A stretch of DNA of 64,000 bases, from assembly GCA_009193035.1 (NCBI GenBank), contig SWDT01000163.1, positions 213,475-277,474 of the forward strand, given 5' to 3'. A program made the translations under genes and the position numbers. Below the pieces are notes generated by a model. That model saw nothing but the letters and a program-made list of their open reading frames with translations, had not been told where the DNA came from and ran no database searches. Numbering within the stretch: position 1 is the stretch's first letter; every line of letters begins with the position of its first letter. Of this stretch, positions 47,825 through 64,000 are shown in pieces. This DNA comes from Halicephalobus mephisto (Eukaryota; Nematoda; Chromadorea; Rhabditida; Panagrolaimidae).

Positions 47825-47940
47825 TGTCTAAAGTACCACAAAATTACAAAGTACTATAAAATCACGTTCTTTAAAGTCCTATAAAATTACACTCTTTAAA
47901 ACAGTACAAAATTATACTTTCCAAAGTACTATAACGTCAG
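47825..47940. repeat. Short tandem repeat of AAAGTACTATAAAATTAC units
   Basis: Four to five degenerate copies of a roughly 28-nt unit containing AGTACTATAAAATTAC followed by TTCTTTAAAG or TTCCAAAG. Non-coding. Confidence 0.55.
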
Positions 47941-48359
47941 CAAAGATGTCGAATACGTTCACATCAAGCTTTCCCTCCGTTCCAAACGAAATACTGACGC
48001 ATCAAAGACAGGCCATCGTGGACTGTACACATGGCTGTTCCGCCCAAGGAGAAAAATGAAATGCAGGGTCTTCCAAGAAAAGCGACCAACAATTGTACTA
48101 GAGCATGATTCAAAAAATTCAATTAAAATCATATTTTTATATTCGTTGGGTCAAAATTTTTAAATCAAGTTAGAATGCCACTTTGCGCAGTGAAATCATT
48201 CATCGATTCAGTCAACAGGCGTTCTGAAATTTCATATGGAACCCGAGGGGACGACCATGGACATACAAGTCAGAGACGCGCCAATATTTACCTTCCTTGT
48301 AAAGCAATCGAAACCGGCAAAATAACCTATACAATGTTCGTTTTGTATCTTTTAAGTAA

Positions 48360-48650
48360 CAAGTTCAAAACTTTCATTTCTATTAGAATTTACAAGTTTC
48401 TGAGATTTTAGAGAAATTTGTAAAATTTTATAAAAATCCTTGAAATTTTCTAGAACTTTATGAAAAATTTTGGAATTTTACAAAAGTTTCTGAAATTTTA
48501 TGAATTTTTTAGAATTTTATAAAAGTTTCTGGAAATTTATGTTTCTGGAATTTTATAAAAAACTCGGGAATTTCTGAAATTTCTAAAATCCGATAAAAAC
48601 TTAAAATTAAAGTTCGAAACTGAGAAGTTTAGGATTCAGAAATTCATGGT
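48360..48650. repeat. TTTTATAAAAATT / TTCTGGAA repeat block
   Basis: Ten or so copies of a degenerate AATTTTATAAAAGTTTCTGGAA unit; related in style to the TTC/GAA repeat family elsewhere in the window. Confidence 0.55.
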
Positions 48651-51135
48651 GACACTTTTATCAACAATTATTTTTACTCTCCATAGTATTATGACTACTT
48701 TGTTTGTAAAACAAGTGAAATGGACAAAAGTGATCAACTTGATGTTTGTTTGGTATCTTTCGAATAATAAATACCCAATTCCGGGTTTTAATTAGGTTTA
48801 TCAATTGTCGTTCAGATGTTCTAGCAGGATTAGCGTAATCAATCTCGCTTTTTTCTTCAGCCGCAAACAAAGAGCGACAAATGCTTGGATCAGGTCTGGC
48901 TGTGTAATTCGGTGTGAAAACAACTATTAGAACTTGGTAACTTCCTGGTATACCATACTATAAAGTGTTTGATCCCTTGCATTCTATTCAACCCACGAAT
49001 TTTTCGTTCTGTTACTTTCAGACAGACTTGTGTTAGTGAGGATTTTCCGATGAGCTCTTGAAGAGGTAACTGAGAGTTTTTTGACTAGAGATAGGTCAGA
49101 ATTCCTCGATCAGATCTTCAGTCATCAAACAAAGCCGATCTCGCGCAGATTGCGTAGTATGATCTTGATTCTCAAGGATCCTCGTTTTTCAGCTTCAAGA
49201 AAGACTAAACATTGTTCAGCAAAGTGGAAACATATTGAAATTCCTGTCGGCTCTTTTTGCTTACCTTCATCTTCATAACAGATGCATTATGGCACATCGC
49301 TGCGTTATTTTTTGGGATTTAGGATATATTTCCATAGAAAAGCCATATGCTTGACATTCGTTGTTCACTACCCAAATTTATTGCCACAAGTGTGTCTTTT
49401 CGACTTTTGTGATGTCTTTAAGCAGTGATCCGGGAGTTCTGATCGACCTTGGATATCTCAAATTTCACAGCATCTTGTTTCGAGCAAAATTTGCAGCTGT
49501 GACTAAGTGATTCTAATTCAAACTGTTTAGATCTCTTTTTGTGATTTGCTTTATCTCCAAGGTTGTCAGACAAAAGCTCCTCATCTTTCAAGCATAGCTA
49601 AGGTGACAATTTCCTGTCAGTTTAATCAAGGAGGATCCGCTCAATTTTCAGTTTTTTCGTTACTCTTATCCTGAGGAAGCCATTTGTTCCGAGATCTATT
49701 AGCAATGGCTTTTTTTCGTCTAGATCTTTTCTATCTCTTATCCAATGACGTAGTAATCACAAAGGACCGCCCTTGGCGATAGATCAGTCGACAATAGAGA
49801 CAAACATTTGAGCTTCTAATGCCACTCACTGAACGGGGAGTCCTTTGACCCGCTTCCTGCCGAATCGCAGCTGCCTGTTATCATGTAAAAAAGACTAACA
49901 ATCCTCCGATTATCTACAACTCGGTGCTTTCCTTCCAGTAGCTTTCTTTTAATTTTATGAACATCATTAACTAGGAACCGTCGCCTGATCCAGAATTCGT
50001 GTCTAGAGATTTATTTAGCCCACATTTTGCGCAATTTTACTGAAATCTTTCGACGACTTGTCAGTTATTCCGCGACAGATCAAACAAGCGTGAGACAGAT
50101 CGGTTTCAAGGAAGCCGACTTTGTGCATTTTTTCGAAAAGAAAAGCCGGCAAGGTAAGTCTGGATTGACTTTTGCATCATTTAGTAAATAAATTACTTGG
50201 AAAATCTCAGTCGAAAAAACTAAAATAATTTTTTCCTCGATAAAAAACAGCTGCGTTAAATTGGCATATTTTGACGATTTATTATCCGTATTTCTGTGTA
50301 TTGTTTTGCTGTACTACTCGACCGGCATCGGTTTTGAATATGTTTGTGTTCGAGAGAAGGGGATGTGTCAGTTGTGCTGCCAATCCACCTCATTCATTGC
50401 CTATGGGGACACTACTAGACTCGTTTGCATCTCTCTATGACGAGAGTGCTCGATCCGTCGCAATCCAGACTTCCGACCGCAATTGCATAACTCTGCAAAA
50501 AATCTTTAAATTTTCAATCTAACTTTACAATAAATATCTCCTGAAATCCCATTTGGAAATGGATATTAACCAAACAACGGCACGCGTTTCGAGAGTTCTC
50601 TGCCTTGAGCCGAAAAAGGAGCGCCTAGAGGCACTGCTGGACTCGGCTCCTTCCACGATTTCCCTGTTGAGCCATATGAGACGTGTTCTATGATGACGTC
50701 GCGTAAGCATAATATCGAGTTTGTTATTGCTTCATGGTACTATATCGATTTGAAAAATTGAAATCAGTTACTGAAGGGAACATAGCGCAATAATTTGCAT
50801 CTATGGAAGCTCCAGCTGGCCAGTTTAGGAACGGCGCGGGAAGAGTTGGTCTGGTCTATTTGGCTCGCAGTCTGCTATTGTTTTCCTCGTTTCCGTCCCT
50901 GGTGCTATTTGTTCTTTTATTTCCTTATTCTATTTTGGATTATTCCCTTATAATGCGCTGATTGATTCTAAATCAATTTCAGAACTGCTTTTGGGCCCAG
51001 ACTTTTTTGTGATAAGGAATGACGCGTGTCTTTTTCGTTGTCGTACTTATTCTTTTTCATCATTTCTCATACGTGGTTGATATATAGATTTTCCTTTATA
51101 GGGCGTATTAAACTCTCGCCGTGCCTTTGTACGGA
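48651..51135. other. Upstream region of SERCA
   Basis: About 2.5 kb with higher GC than other intergenic DNA (49000-50900) but no exon chain that I can support. It probably contains the SERCA promoter and non-coding first exon. A CRE-like TGACGTC lies at 50694-50700. A CCTTTATAG splice acceptor lies about 35 nt before the SERCA ATG, showing a spliced or trans-spliced leader. Confidence 0.5.
50694..50700. promoter_or_regulatory. CRE-like TGACGTC upstream of SERCA
   Basis: TGACGTC followed by G is a near-consensus cAMP response / CREB-ATF site, about 435 nt upstream of the SERCA start codon. Seven bases can occur by chance. Confidence 0.3.
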
Positions 51136-55051
<3,916 letters not shown>

Positions 55052-57111
55052 ATGGTCAACCGATATGTGCGGGTCTTTCTTCCTAGAAGAAAGGAAAATT
55101 GTTTAAATGTATTACTTGCTTGCATTCTTATTGGATTACTTTGTTTCTTCTATGTCAAGTTATACAACGATGCACATTACCAACTGCCACCACAAGTAGG
55201 ATTCACATGGCCAACGCCTGCAGTTGTGTATCATACTCGTCCACCGTCAAATCGGCAAGCGAAAGGTAGGGTTGTCAGACAATGACGTAGTTTAGGTAAT
55301 TTGTCTCGTTTTGCTTGATCTCGAAAGTGTAGTCGTCATCGATCTCATATTTCAATTTGACAAGGAACTTTAACAAATGTTTAACTAGCGATATTTTATG
55401 CGATTTTAGGTCCTGGAGAACATGGGGAAGCTGTTCATCTCACGGGAAAAGAACATGAACAAGGACAAGCAGATATGAAAAAATGGTTCATGAATGTCGC
55501 AGCAAGGTAATATTAAAGAATTCATATATCAACTTTTACATATCTGATTTCAGCGATAAGATTTCCTTAGATAGAACGCTAAAGGATCCACGATTGGAGG
55601 AATGCAAAACAATCAAATATGATCTCAAAAAACTCCCGAAGACTTCCGTCGTTATTATATTCACCGACGAAGCTTGGAGTCCGTTGTTGCGAACTGTTCA
55701 CTCAGTAATTAATCGATCTCCTCCTGAACTCCTTCATGAAGTTGTGTTGTTGGATGATAACAGTCAAAGAGGTTTAATTTTGTTTTTGATCATGAGTACA
55801 TCCATCATTTTGCAGATGAGTTGAAGGAAAAATTAGATGATTATATTAAGCGTTTCAATGGAACAGTGCGGATCATCAGGAAAAAAGAAAGACATGGATT
55901 AATCCGAGCAAAACTGGCTGGAGCAAAGGAAGCCAAAGGCGAAGCTGTTGTTTTCCTGGATTCTCATTGTGAAGCTAACGAAGGATGGTACGTTTGTTTA
56001 GCTGTATTCGTTTACATTGTTCTTTTAGGCTGGAGCCTTTGTTACAAAGGATCCACGAGAAGAAATCGGCTATTGTTTGCCCCACTATAGATTATATATC
56101 AGCAGAAACAATGGCATATTCTGGAGACAGTAGAACGTCCTCAGTTGGAGGCTTTTGGTGGAGTTTACATTTTCGATGGGATCCTATTCCTCAGAGTGAA
56201 CGGGACAGAAGGAATTCAGAAATAGAGCCAGTTTTGTCGCCCACGATGGCTGGAGGACTACTGGCTGCCGATCGTCAATATTTCCTTGATGTCGGTGGAT
56301 ATGATCCTGGAATGGATATTTGGGGAGGAGAGAATCTGGAGATATCATTCCGTGTCTGGATGTGCGGAGGTTCCATCGAGTTCATCCCATGTTCCCATGT
56401 CGGTCACATTTTCCGAGCTGGACATCCTTACAACATGACGGGAACGGGTGGGAACAAGGATGTCCATGGAACCAACTCCAAACGATTGGCTGAAGTATGG
56501 ATGGATGATTACAAGCGATTCTATTACATGCATAGGTCAGATTTAAAGGTTTGCTCTTTTCTGGTGATAAGTTTTTAAACAAGAGTTTCTAGAACAAAGA
56601 TGTAGGTAATTTGACGGAACGACATGAATTGAGGAAAAAACTGAAATGCAAATCATTCAAATGGTACTTGGACAACATCATTCCGTACAAGTTTATCTTA
56701 GATGAAGACGTCATTGGCTTTGGATTCGTTAAAAACCCGAAAACAAGTTTATGTCTGGATACACTTCAACGGGATGAGAAGAACATTGTTAATCTGGGAG
56801 TTTTCTCGTGTCAAAGTGCAGGATCCTCTGCTCAAATGTTCTCTTTAACTAAATCTAACCAACTACGACGAGAGATGACTTGTCTTGAAGTCAGGTCTGC
56901 AAGTATTGGAAAACCTGGATCTGTTCAACTCACACCGTGTTCCCATTCTTCTCAAAAATGGGAGTTAACAGAGGAGATGTTGATGAGGAACATCGATTCT
57001 GATCTCTGCTTGGATGTCGATGGAGTGAAGAGTGGAGGAGATGTAATCGCTAACAAATGTGATAGCTCCAAAGAAACTCAGCAATGGGAGATTCTTTCTA
57101 AACAACTTTAA
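55052..57111 (+). CDS. Polypeptide N-acetylgalactosaminyltransferase (GALNT)
   Basis: Six exons (55052-55265, 55410-55506, 55554-55771, 55816-55987, 56029-56548, 56593-57111) give 579 aa. It starts mucin-type O-glycosylation by moving GalNAc from UDP-GalNAc to Ser/Thr in the Golgi. Type II membrane layout: a basic cytosolic tail ([13 protein letters not shown]), then a transmembrane anchor ([16 protein letters not shown]). The GT-A domain has [20 protein letters not shown], the metal-binding DSHCE (DxH), the [11 protein letters not shown] loop and the Gal/GalNAc-T motif [19 protein letters not shown] with a following [11 protein letters not shown]-terminal ricin-type lectin domain ([29 protein letters not shown]) closes it. 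The start at 55052 puts the anchor at the usual distance. Confidence 0.95.
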
Positions 57112-57269
57112 CCACTATTTTTGTTGATTTTTCTCTTCTGGTCACATTTATGTGCAAGTATTCTGTGATAAGTGTTTTTTATGGTATTTGCCATTGCAAT
57201 TGCGGGATCAATAAATCACTTTTAGCTAATTTATGAAATTCAACAAAACAAAACATTATGTATGCCTAA

Positions 57270-60200
57270 TTAAAGATTACGGGGGAAACAATTACCCAAA
57301 TCACTAACTTCATGTTCTTGGAAGTCGGGATAATCCTTTAATAGTTTTTCTCGGCTCTTAGATGGAATAACTATTCCACGTATGAAACGATCCTCATTGA
57401 AGAGATTTAAAAAGATCGGAATTGCAGATTTCAAAACATCTTCAACTGTGGCCCGTTCAATAACATCCAATGCGAATCTAAAATTCAAAATATTATTTGA
57501 TATCATCCAATAAAAATACCTGACAAAATGAAAGTCTTGGCCAGTATCTCCCAGATAATCGAGGACAGACTCAGTGGCAGCTGAATGGGGATGATTAACG
57601 TCCTCAATTATTTCTGCAAGGAGACTATTCTTTGCTGCAATAAAATCAACTGGGGAAATATCTGGATTGTCGAAAATACTTCCCTAAAAATTAAAAATAA
57701 ATATATCAAAAAAATACAATAATATAAAACTTACTACACATTCCTCCACAGCCTTGTAAGCAGCCATAACATTAGGACTATCATTGATAGATAGAACAAC
57801 AGCGCCGAGAGGATACACATGGGTTGAGACACCATAAGCAAGTCCTTCTCCACGGACCCTCTTCCATAATGGACCTTCACACATAGACAGATATTGAGAA
57901 AAGATCATGGAATGGACAAACTCTGGGTTTTCACGATCGTATGGACAAGGAGATCTCTGTTCCAGATGGGAAGACTCAAACGTGTCGGAAGTTAAAACCC
58001 AAGTCTTTGAATTGAATTCTTCAAAATTGAAGTTATATGCCAAACTTTTCTCAATATGTGCAGCAGATGTGTCAAAAAGGAATCCAAATGGAGAAAATCC
58101 ATTCTGAACGACCATTTCGATTGATTCAGGAGCACCGGCAATATGAACTTGGAAAGCAACAGTTCTTTGGAATTCATCAGCCAAATTCTTCAACATCGAT
58201 GTAGTCAAATTGGAAGAAGTATAAGTCCGTTCATGGAAATTAAGAGCAGCAATAACTGATTGGTATCTGATGGAATAATCTGGATGACCGGTCAAGTACT
58301 TCATCAAGTCTGATAGAATATTCTCAGCATCCAATTGACGTTCAGTAGCTTCATGAGAGAGACGATCACAAGAAATTTTGACGCGTTTCTCGTCATACTT
58401 TAATTTCTTCAAGAAAATATCCATCCACTCAGCAACCTTGGAAAAGTCATTTTCATTAGGATAGAGGACAAATTTGAAAACAAGGCATTCTCTGAAAGTA
58501 CCACCATGGCCAAATTTGACGTTAAAATCAACGAAATCTCGTTTCCGATTGGAGGTAAGTTCATCGCAAGTTACCAATTTCCCATCAATTACAGCATCCA
58601 ACTCAGTAAGGGTATCAATATATAGTTGTAAATACGGACGATACTGTGGAGCAATCGAGGTAATATTGAAGAATATTTTGACCTAAATGCCGTGTTTAAT
58701 CAATTCGAAGAAATCTAAATTATACCGTAACATATTCAGTACATCCGATCTTATGAAGTATAATCGGATAACAAACATTCATCCTATCCACGACAACACG
58801 AGCAATTTCATAAGGCATCGTGATAGTTGATGGAACATTAAATGATTCAATCAGTTCAGTTGGAGGAAGATTAGCGGAAATACTTGCAATAGCCGTATCA
58901 AGGGTATCCTGATACTCTTTCAAAGTAGCAGATCCAAGAGTTTTCATACGGGATTGAATCAATTGTTCTTCATTCTGATCCCGCTCTTCCGCAGCTTTAC
59001 GATCGGGGATTGCAGCAAAAGTGACAACATTTGAGGAAACATACTTCTGCATCAGTTCCGGGAAATAAATTTTAATGTCATAAGAGTTAAGAGCGAGGAA
59101 ACGATCAGAACACAATAATTCAAGCATCTTAGAATCTTGTTCAGAACCGTCGGAGGAGAAATTTCTAAACAACATGAAGAGTTCATTGAAATGCTCGACA
59201 CATTCACCTTCAAGCTAAAGAAACATCATTAGAAAACGAATAAAAGTGAAACACCAACTGAATAATTCTCCTCTTCACGAGTACTCTTCAGTATGTAGAA
59301 CATACGATCAGAATCATACTTCGAAATGGCCTTCTTAATCGTCTCTATAAGCTTATCACGAAAAGATCTGGAAATCAAAACCTTAAAAACAAGATTAACC
59401 CAAAAATAAACCCACATTTTTTCAGTCAGATATCCTTTCAAGTATTTATGATGAACACCACCGAATCGAAATCCCACTTCCATCCGTCTGTTCTTTCGAA
59501 TTAAAGGTGAAATTTCACTACATATTCCAGTTTGAACAAATGCTTTCTCCAGTGGGGAATCTGGACCAGAACAAAGGTAAGTCAGACACACTTCAAGACC
59601 AGCACAATCATCACTCATAATTTCAGGACCCTGCCAGAGTGCGAAAAATACTCCTGTACTTTCTGTAGAAGGGAAAAATATCTTCATATGGTTATCTGAG
59701 TACACAACAGGAACATCAACATCACGGAAAGGACGAAATACTGTTGCATTTGAAGCAGGAAAACGATCTTGATGATCTTCAAAAGCTTCTAGAACCGTAA
59801 GAATTGACTTTGCGTTATCGGGAGTATCTGGACACATCACAACAAGTGACATATTAGACAAAGTATAATGGTCCTTATGAAATTGTTCAACTGCCTCAAG
59901 ATTACAGCTACATCGAACGCCTTCCACAGTACCTCCAGCCGAGTATCGGAAAGGATTACCGTCAGGATAGACATATTGACGTAAGCTGCGATCTACCATT
60001 TCATCAGGATCATTCTCATATCCTTGGAGCTCAGAAAACCTAAAAATTTTGCAATAACTATTAAATCCAAATATAAGTACTAACACAACTCCTCCGTCTT
60101 CTCCGTCCTCCTTGATGTGGTGAACTTCAGTCGTATAGTGTTCCTTCAGAAGTTGTGGATTCAATAAATGATCCAAGTAAACAGGAAGGACTTTGAGAAA

Positions 60201-60569
60201 ACCTTGAATTCCGACGTTCGTAATCGTATAAGATGTATGATCCTCGTTCGTGTAGCCATTTGTTCCAGAAGCACCAGTTTGATTGGCGATTGAATCCAAG
60301 AATCCCTTAAATGGATATTGATGGCTTCCCATAAAACACAGATGTTCTAGAGTATGCGGTAATCCTGAATCATCGAAAGGCTTCGTCGCTGGAATAGTTC
60401 AGTAGGATACTTTGCACAATCAAAACTCACCAAAATTGATGCAAGCAGAAACAGTAGGAACAGTGTGATTGATTATCAAGACATCACAGCCAGTGCGAGC
60501 GGAACGATAGAGGTTGAAAGCAGCAGATCCTCTTCGAAAGCTTCCAATATGATTAAACGTAGTTTTCAT
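57270..60569 (-). CDS. M16C-family zinc metalloprotease (presequence-protease-like)
   Basis: Eight exons (60431-60569, 60085-60388, 59416-60039, 59259-59367, 58726-59214, 57735-58682, 57520-57683, 57270-57477) give 994 aa. The inverse zinc motif HTLEH (58-62) is intact, and the third ligand sits in GVVFSELQGYE (Glu about 151), the order and spacing of M16C clamshell proteases. The C-terminal half has the paired inactive M16 domain with the substrate-binding RVRGEGLAYG. It resembles the uncharacterised cytosolic M16C proteins of nematodes, such as the C05D11.1 type, more than mitochondrial PreP. No mitochondrial presequence is obvious (start MKTTFNHIGSFRRG is weakly basic). It lies 107 nt downstream of VPS16 on the same strand. 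Confidence 0.92.
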
Positions 60570-60676
60570 TAGGAGAATCTAAAACTCAAGAAAATATTCG
60601 TCAACTGAATAAAAGTATTTCAAACGATAATAACGATTTTCATATCAATAAACTATAAAACAAAATTTTATTTTCA
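60570..60676 (-). promoter_or_regulatory. Operon-like intercistronic spacer (VPS16 to M16C protease)
   Basis: Reading on the minus strand: the VPS16 stop, an AATAAA within 5 nt, about 90 nt of A/T-rich DNA, then a GAGTTTTAG acceptor 9 nt before the protease ATG. This is the layout of nematode operons with SL2-type trans-splicing. No room remains for a separate promoter. Confidence 0.6.
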
Positions 60677-63476
60677 TCACGATTCGTTCATCTTTGCTTT
60701 TATCTTTGATAAATACGCCAATAATTTATTCATGTCGTCACTGCTGCGACAGAGAGGAATTATCTTTTGAATCCACGATATATCCCCTGCTTCGAAAGCG
60801 AGATTAGCTGCTTCCATTGGTTTTCTAAAAAGAAACTACAAACCAGTTTCAGGGATTTCAACATACCCAACTAGACATAAAGCCCTAATACGGTCTGGTA
60901 AACGTTCAAGTCGACCAATGAACTCTGATGCTAGATCTAGTTCCCCACATTTAACGCATGCTTCAATGACACACTAAAATAATAATATGAAAAAAAGATA
61001 AAGAAATAAAAAATACCATATATCCCGGAAATTGTTTCTTAAAAGTTATGTCATGGAGATTGCCAGTTTTATGGCTCTTGATGAAAGCGTCGATCGTCCA
61101 CTTCCATATCTGTTTTTCAGTAAGACGATGTTCTTTCTTCAAACGTTCAGCTAACTCGGGGTCATTCCCTTCACCAACAGCATAGATGAAAGTTTCACGA
61201 ACAGATTCATTTATTAAATTTGTTCGTTTTTCAGCATCATAATTAGCATTTCGTTGTGACAATATCACTGACGATTTGACTAATTGCTCCAGATCTTGAT
61301 TACCCATTTGAGCGAAGCATTTCTCGGCCTCATGCAGCAGATTGTTCTTTGGTTTAGGATCGAAAATGTTACTTTCCAACTCTGCAGCAGATAAGTGAAT
61401 AACGGACTGTCGAAGATAGTCATTCTGTTGTTTATAAAGAGCAAGAAGCATGTTTGGAGAATCCTCTCTGGCATATCCTTGATATAAACGCGCTGCGAAA
61501 GGAGTTTTTCTTAATAACAGTTCCACTTCACCTTTTTTATCTGTCTGTTTTAGATTCGAAATCACCATGTATGCTAGAAACAACCGGTAACACCCATGAA
61601 AAAAAAGAAACTTACCTAAATTCGGTAAATGGCTTTCATTTACAAGTTCCAAAGCAGCCTTTACATCTCCGAACCTCATCAAAACTTTGACTCTCTTGAT
61701 GATATCACTTTCATGTTCTAAAATCAGATTTGCTAATTGAGCAAAATTCTTCCTGTCTTTGTCATAAATGATTTGAGCAACTTGGGCGTAATTAACATTG
61801 GATGCTTTTTTCAACTGATGAAGAATTTTCTGGGCAATGAATTGGACATCTATTGACAGCATTGAAGTAGAAATCTTGTGTAGTAGGAAATTAACCCAAT
61901 GGATAATGACTTTCGTAGCTCCTTCTTCATTCGATATATTCATCGTCTTGCACAATTCCAAGGCTAAAGGCCAATGATGTAACTCCGTCAGTCTGTCGAT
62001 CAACGAAGTAAGACCAAGTTCTTCAACTTCTGCGAAGGAAATGGGAATTCCTATTAAGCGTACTGCATTCAGACATCGGAGAATTGAACAGATATAAATG
62101 AATTTAGTAGGATCATAGTTAAAACACATGGAACGACCGAATTTAACGGCTTCAACGAGTTGCTTTTGTAGTGCAATATCGAAAGGGTTCGCAGCAGCGT
62201 CTAGACATTGATCCATCGCGTAACAAAGATGGTTTCTGATATTAGCCAAGGAGTCAAATGTTAAGAAATCCTTCTGTAGATAACATTTGTAGGCGAAAAA
62301 TAGCACAGTACCTGGCATCTTAGATGATATCCCGAGAACATTTTCCATCGCTTGGGGGACGACAGTGACCAAGAACGATTCATCGGATTGATAAACACGG
62401 ATACCATCACTGTCGACATCATATAAAACAGGTTTCGAAAATGACATTGAGTAAGTATCACCAGACATGGAGTAAAACTCCAACTTGGAAGGCGACTGTT
62501 TAAATACCAGGACATTCTCACCACACCAATTAATCTCCGTAGGTAATAAAGACCCCGATATAGAAATACAATGTAATAACTGCTCCAAATTATCTGACAC
62601 GACTTGAACAGACATCGAGTCGTGAACAAGAGCAATCTCATTATTCGACCAAGAAGCAGAGGCCTTAACATACTTGCCTCCATCAGTGAACATCCATGGA
62701 CGAGTCTGGAAGAACTTCCTTAAGTAATGATTATCAAGAAAGAAAACTCACAACTTGCTGGACTTCACTTTTTTGAGAACCTACGTAGAATTGTTCTCCG
62801 TAACAGAGCATGATAGAGGTAAACCGTGCACTGCATATGATTGTGAAACAAGTTAGGGTGCCCGCATTTTCTGAAGAGAATCATCAGAACTAGGACAGAT
62901 GTCAAACATACTTTGAGGTAAAAGACTCCAGGGGACTCCGTGGGGAACAGAATTGACAAAGTGCATCTGTTGGGAATTATCCATCATGAAGAAACCCGTC
63001 TCGTGTTGTTTGAAAAAAGCCCGTGCATGTATCGATGTGGAACGGGGGCCTTTGAGTAAGCGGAAGGTACTAAGTTGCTCGCCATAAACCGAATACAATA
63101 AAATAGCATAATTCTTATTTAAGACCACAAGCTAAAATGATTATATCAGCCATAACTTATATACAAATTAAAGAAATACCTTCTGATCTTTAGTCCAAAA
63201 GATCTGAAGAAACTCAACAGTTATTTTACCAAGCAAATCGCCCTTCGATGTCAGAATATAAATGTTACCGGCGGAATCTGTACTCGACCATCCAATGGCA
63301 ATGGGGCCTCCATACGGACAGGAGGAAAAAAAACAGTTATCGGTGATAGGGAGATCAAGATTTTTATAAAGAGAAACTTTCCTAAAAAAAATCACATATG
63401 AATTATGGAGAGTTACTAAAAACAACCTCAAAGAAGTCGTCCCAAATCTGTACCAATCAGTAGAGGATTCAGGCAT
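60677..63476 (-). CDS. vps-16: VPS16, core subunit of HOPS/CORVET tethering complexes
   Basis: Eight exons (63427-63476, 63180-63381, 62912-63131, 62752-62870, 61616-62705, 61017-61573, 60867-60973, 60677-60824) give 830 aa; human VPS16 is about 840. The N-terminal beta-propeller half includes CPYGGPIAIGWSS and the segment with VVPQAMENVLGISSKMPG. The C-terminal alpha-solenoid half carries the VPS16 signatures CLNAVRLIGIPISFAEVEEL and RLERLPDRIRALCLVG. It works with VPS33, VPS11 and VPS18 in endosome-lysosome fusion. Start at 63476 gives MPESSTDWYRFGTTSL, matching the usual N-terminus. It is probably the first gene of a two-gene operon. Confidence 0.94.
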
Positions 63477-64000
63477 ATTATGTGTTTAACAATTGCGGAT
63501 AAAAAGTGAAATAAACATAAATAAAATAAGCTGCAATTGATGGAGATATTAGAAAGTAAAAGTGAATGGCCGTGAACATAGAACGCCAGAAATGAATCAT
63601 TCAAGTCAGAAAAGAATATTTTGCTGATCAAAAAACCAAAGGTCAGTGCAAATTAATTTTTTATGGAATTTTATTTGTAATCTTCAAGTATTTGTGACAA
63701 TTATTCTGAAAAATAAGAAAGGAAAACATTAATTTGAAAAATACAGGAAACTATCGTGAGGTCAGAAAGTCTTTGGACACTTTTGAAATTTTTTACAAAT
63801 TTTCCTGGAAAAGCCAGTCTTCTAAAAATATCCTCCAGAATATTCTAGAATGTTCTAGTTACTATTACACTATTAGTAAAAAAGACCACGCCGCTCAGGT
63901 TTAAGGAATTAATTTTGCGAAATGAAAAAGAGACATCTTCGACCCATCTTTTATTTTATGTGGCGCCAGCGCATAGGTGCAAGGGAAGCTGCTGATTTCA
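63477..64000. other. VPS16 promoter side, intergenic
   Basis: AT-rich DNA. A small TTCTAGAA-type block (TATTCTAGAATGTTCTAG) lies at about 63840-63860. No gene seen before the window edge. Confidence 0.45.

Noticed and set aside
50271..50522. 83-codon plus-strand ORF upstream of SERCA
   Set aside because: No similarity recognised and no splice junction into SERCA; more likely promoter or leader DNA.

Overview
The window looks like a compact metazoan nuclear genome, most probably a nematode. Genes are dense and on both strands, most introns are 40-60 nt GT-AG with a short T-rich tract before the acceptor, and intergenic DNA is AT-rich. The SERCA calcium pump resembles nematode SCA-1 (as remembered; no search was run). 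A tight VPS16 / M16C-protease pair looks like a nematode operon, and a two-Ig secreted protein resembles the nematode ZIG family. The species is not identifiable by eye. Coding coordinates come from hand-assembled exons; the exon lengths of nearly every multi-exon model sum to a whole number of codons with consistent phases.

Layout. 1-4.6 kb: a partial gene cut by the left edge (-), a four-EF-hand protein (-) and an unrecognised basic protein (-). 4.9-8.4 kb: a diverged tandem duplication with small cysteine-rich genes, two copies damaged in different ways and one intact. 8.4-12 kb: AT-rich DNA with a tRNA-like relic and a TACTGTA satellite. 12-14.2 kb: a secreted protein with five fibronectin III domains (-). 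15.1-22.5 kb: a myocardin-related transcription factor (MRTF) with RPEL, SAP and coiled-coil regions (-). 22.9-23.9 kb: the Ig protein (+). 24.2-25.6 kb: a TIKI-type TraB protease (-). 26.3-27.8 kb: an ATF4-type bZIP factor with upstream ORFs like those of mammalian ATF4 (-). 28.2-30.5 kb: a coiled-coil protein (+) facing a cytohesin Arf-GEF (-).

32-34 kb holds four small genes, two of them secreted. 35.2-36.4 kb is a Tyr/Arg-rich protein (-). 37.7-38.3 kb is a dead Tc1-type transposase. 38.5-44.2 kb is a phospholipase C-like (PLCL/PRIP) gene (-) with a PP1-docking motif and, unusually, intact X-box catalytic residues. 45.9-47.1 kb is a small membrane protein (-). 51.1-54.3 kb is SERCA (+), 55.1-57.1 kb a polypeptide GalNAc-transferase (+), 57.3-60.6 kb an M16C metalloprotease (-) and 60.7-63.5 kb VPS16 (-).

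Most genes are unrelated housekeeping or signalling genes rather than one pathway. The points most worth following are the ATF4 uORF leader, the MRTF orthologue, the PLCL catalytic residues, the VPS16-M16C operon, the decaying Cys-rich cluster, the 22-nt intron or frameshift in the FN3 gene, and a dispersed TTC/GAA-rich repeat family.
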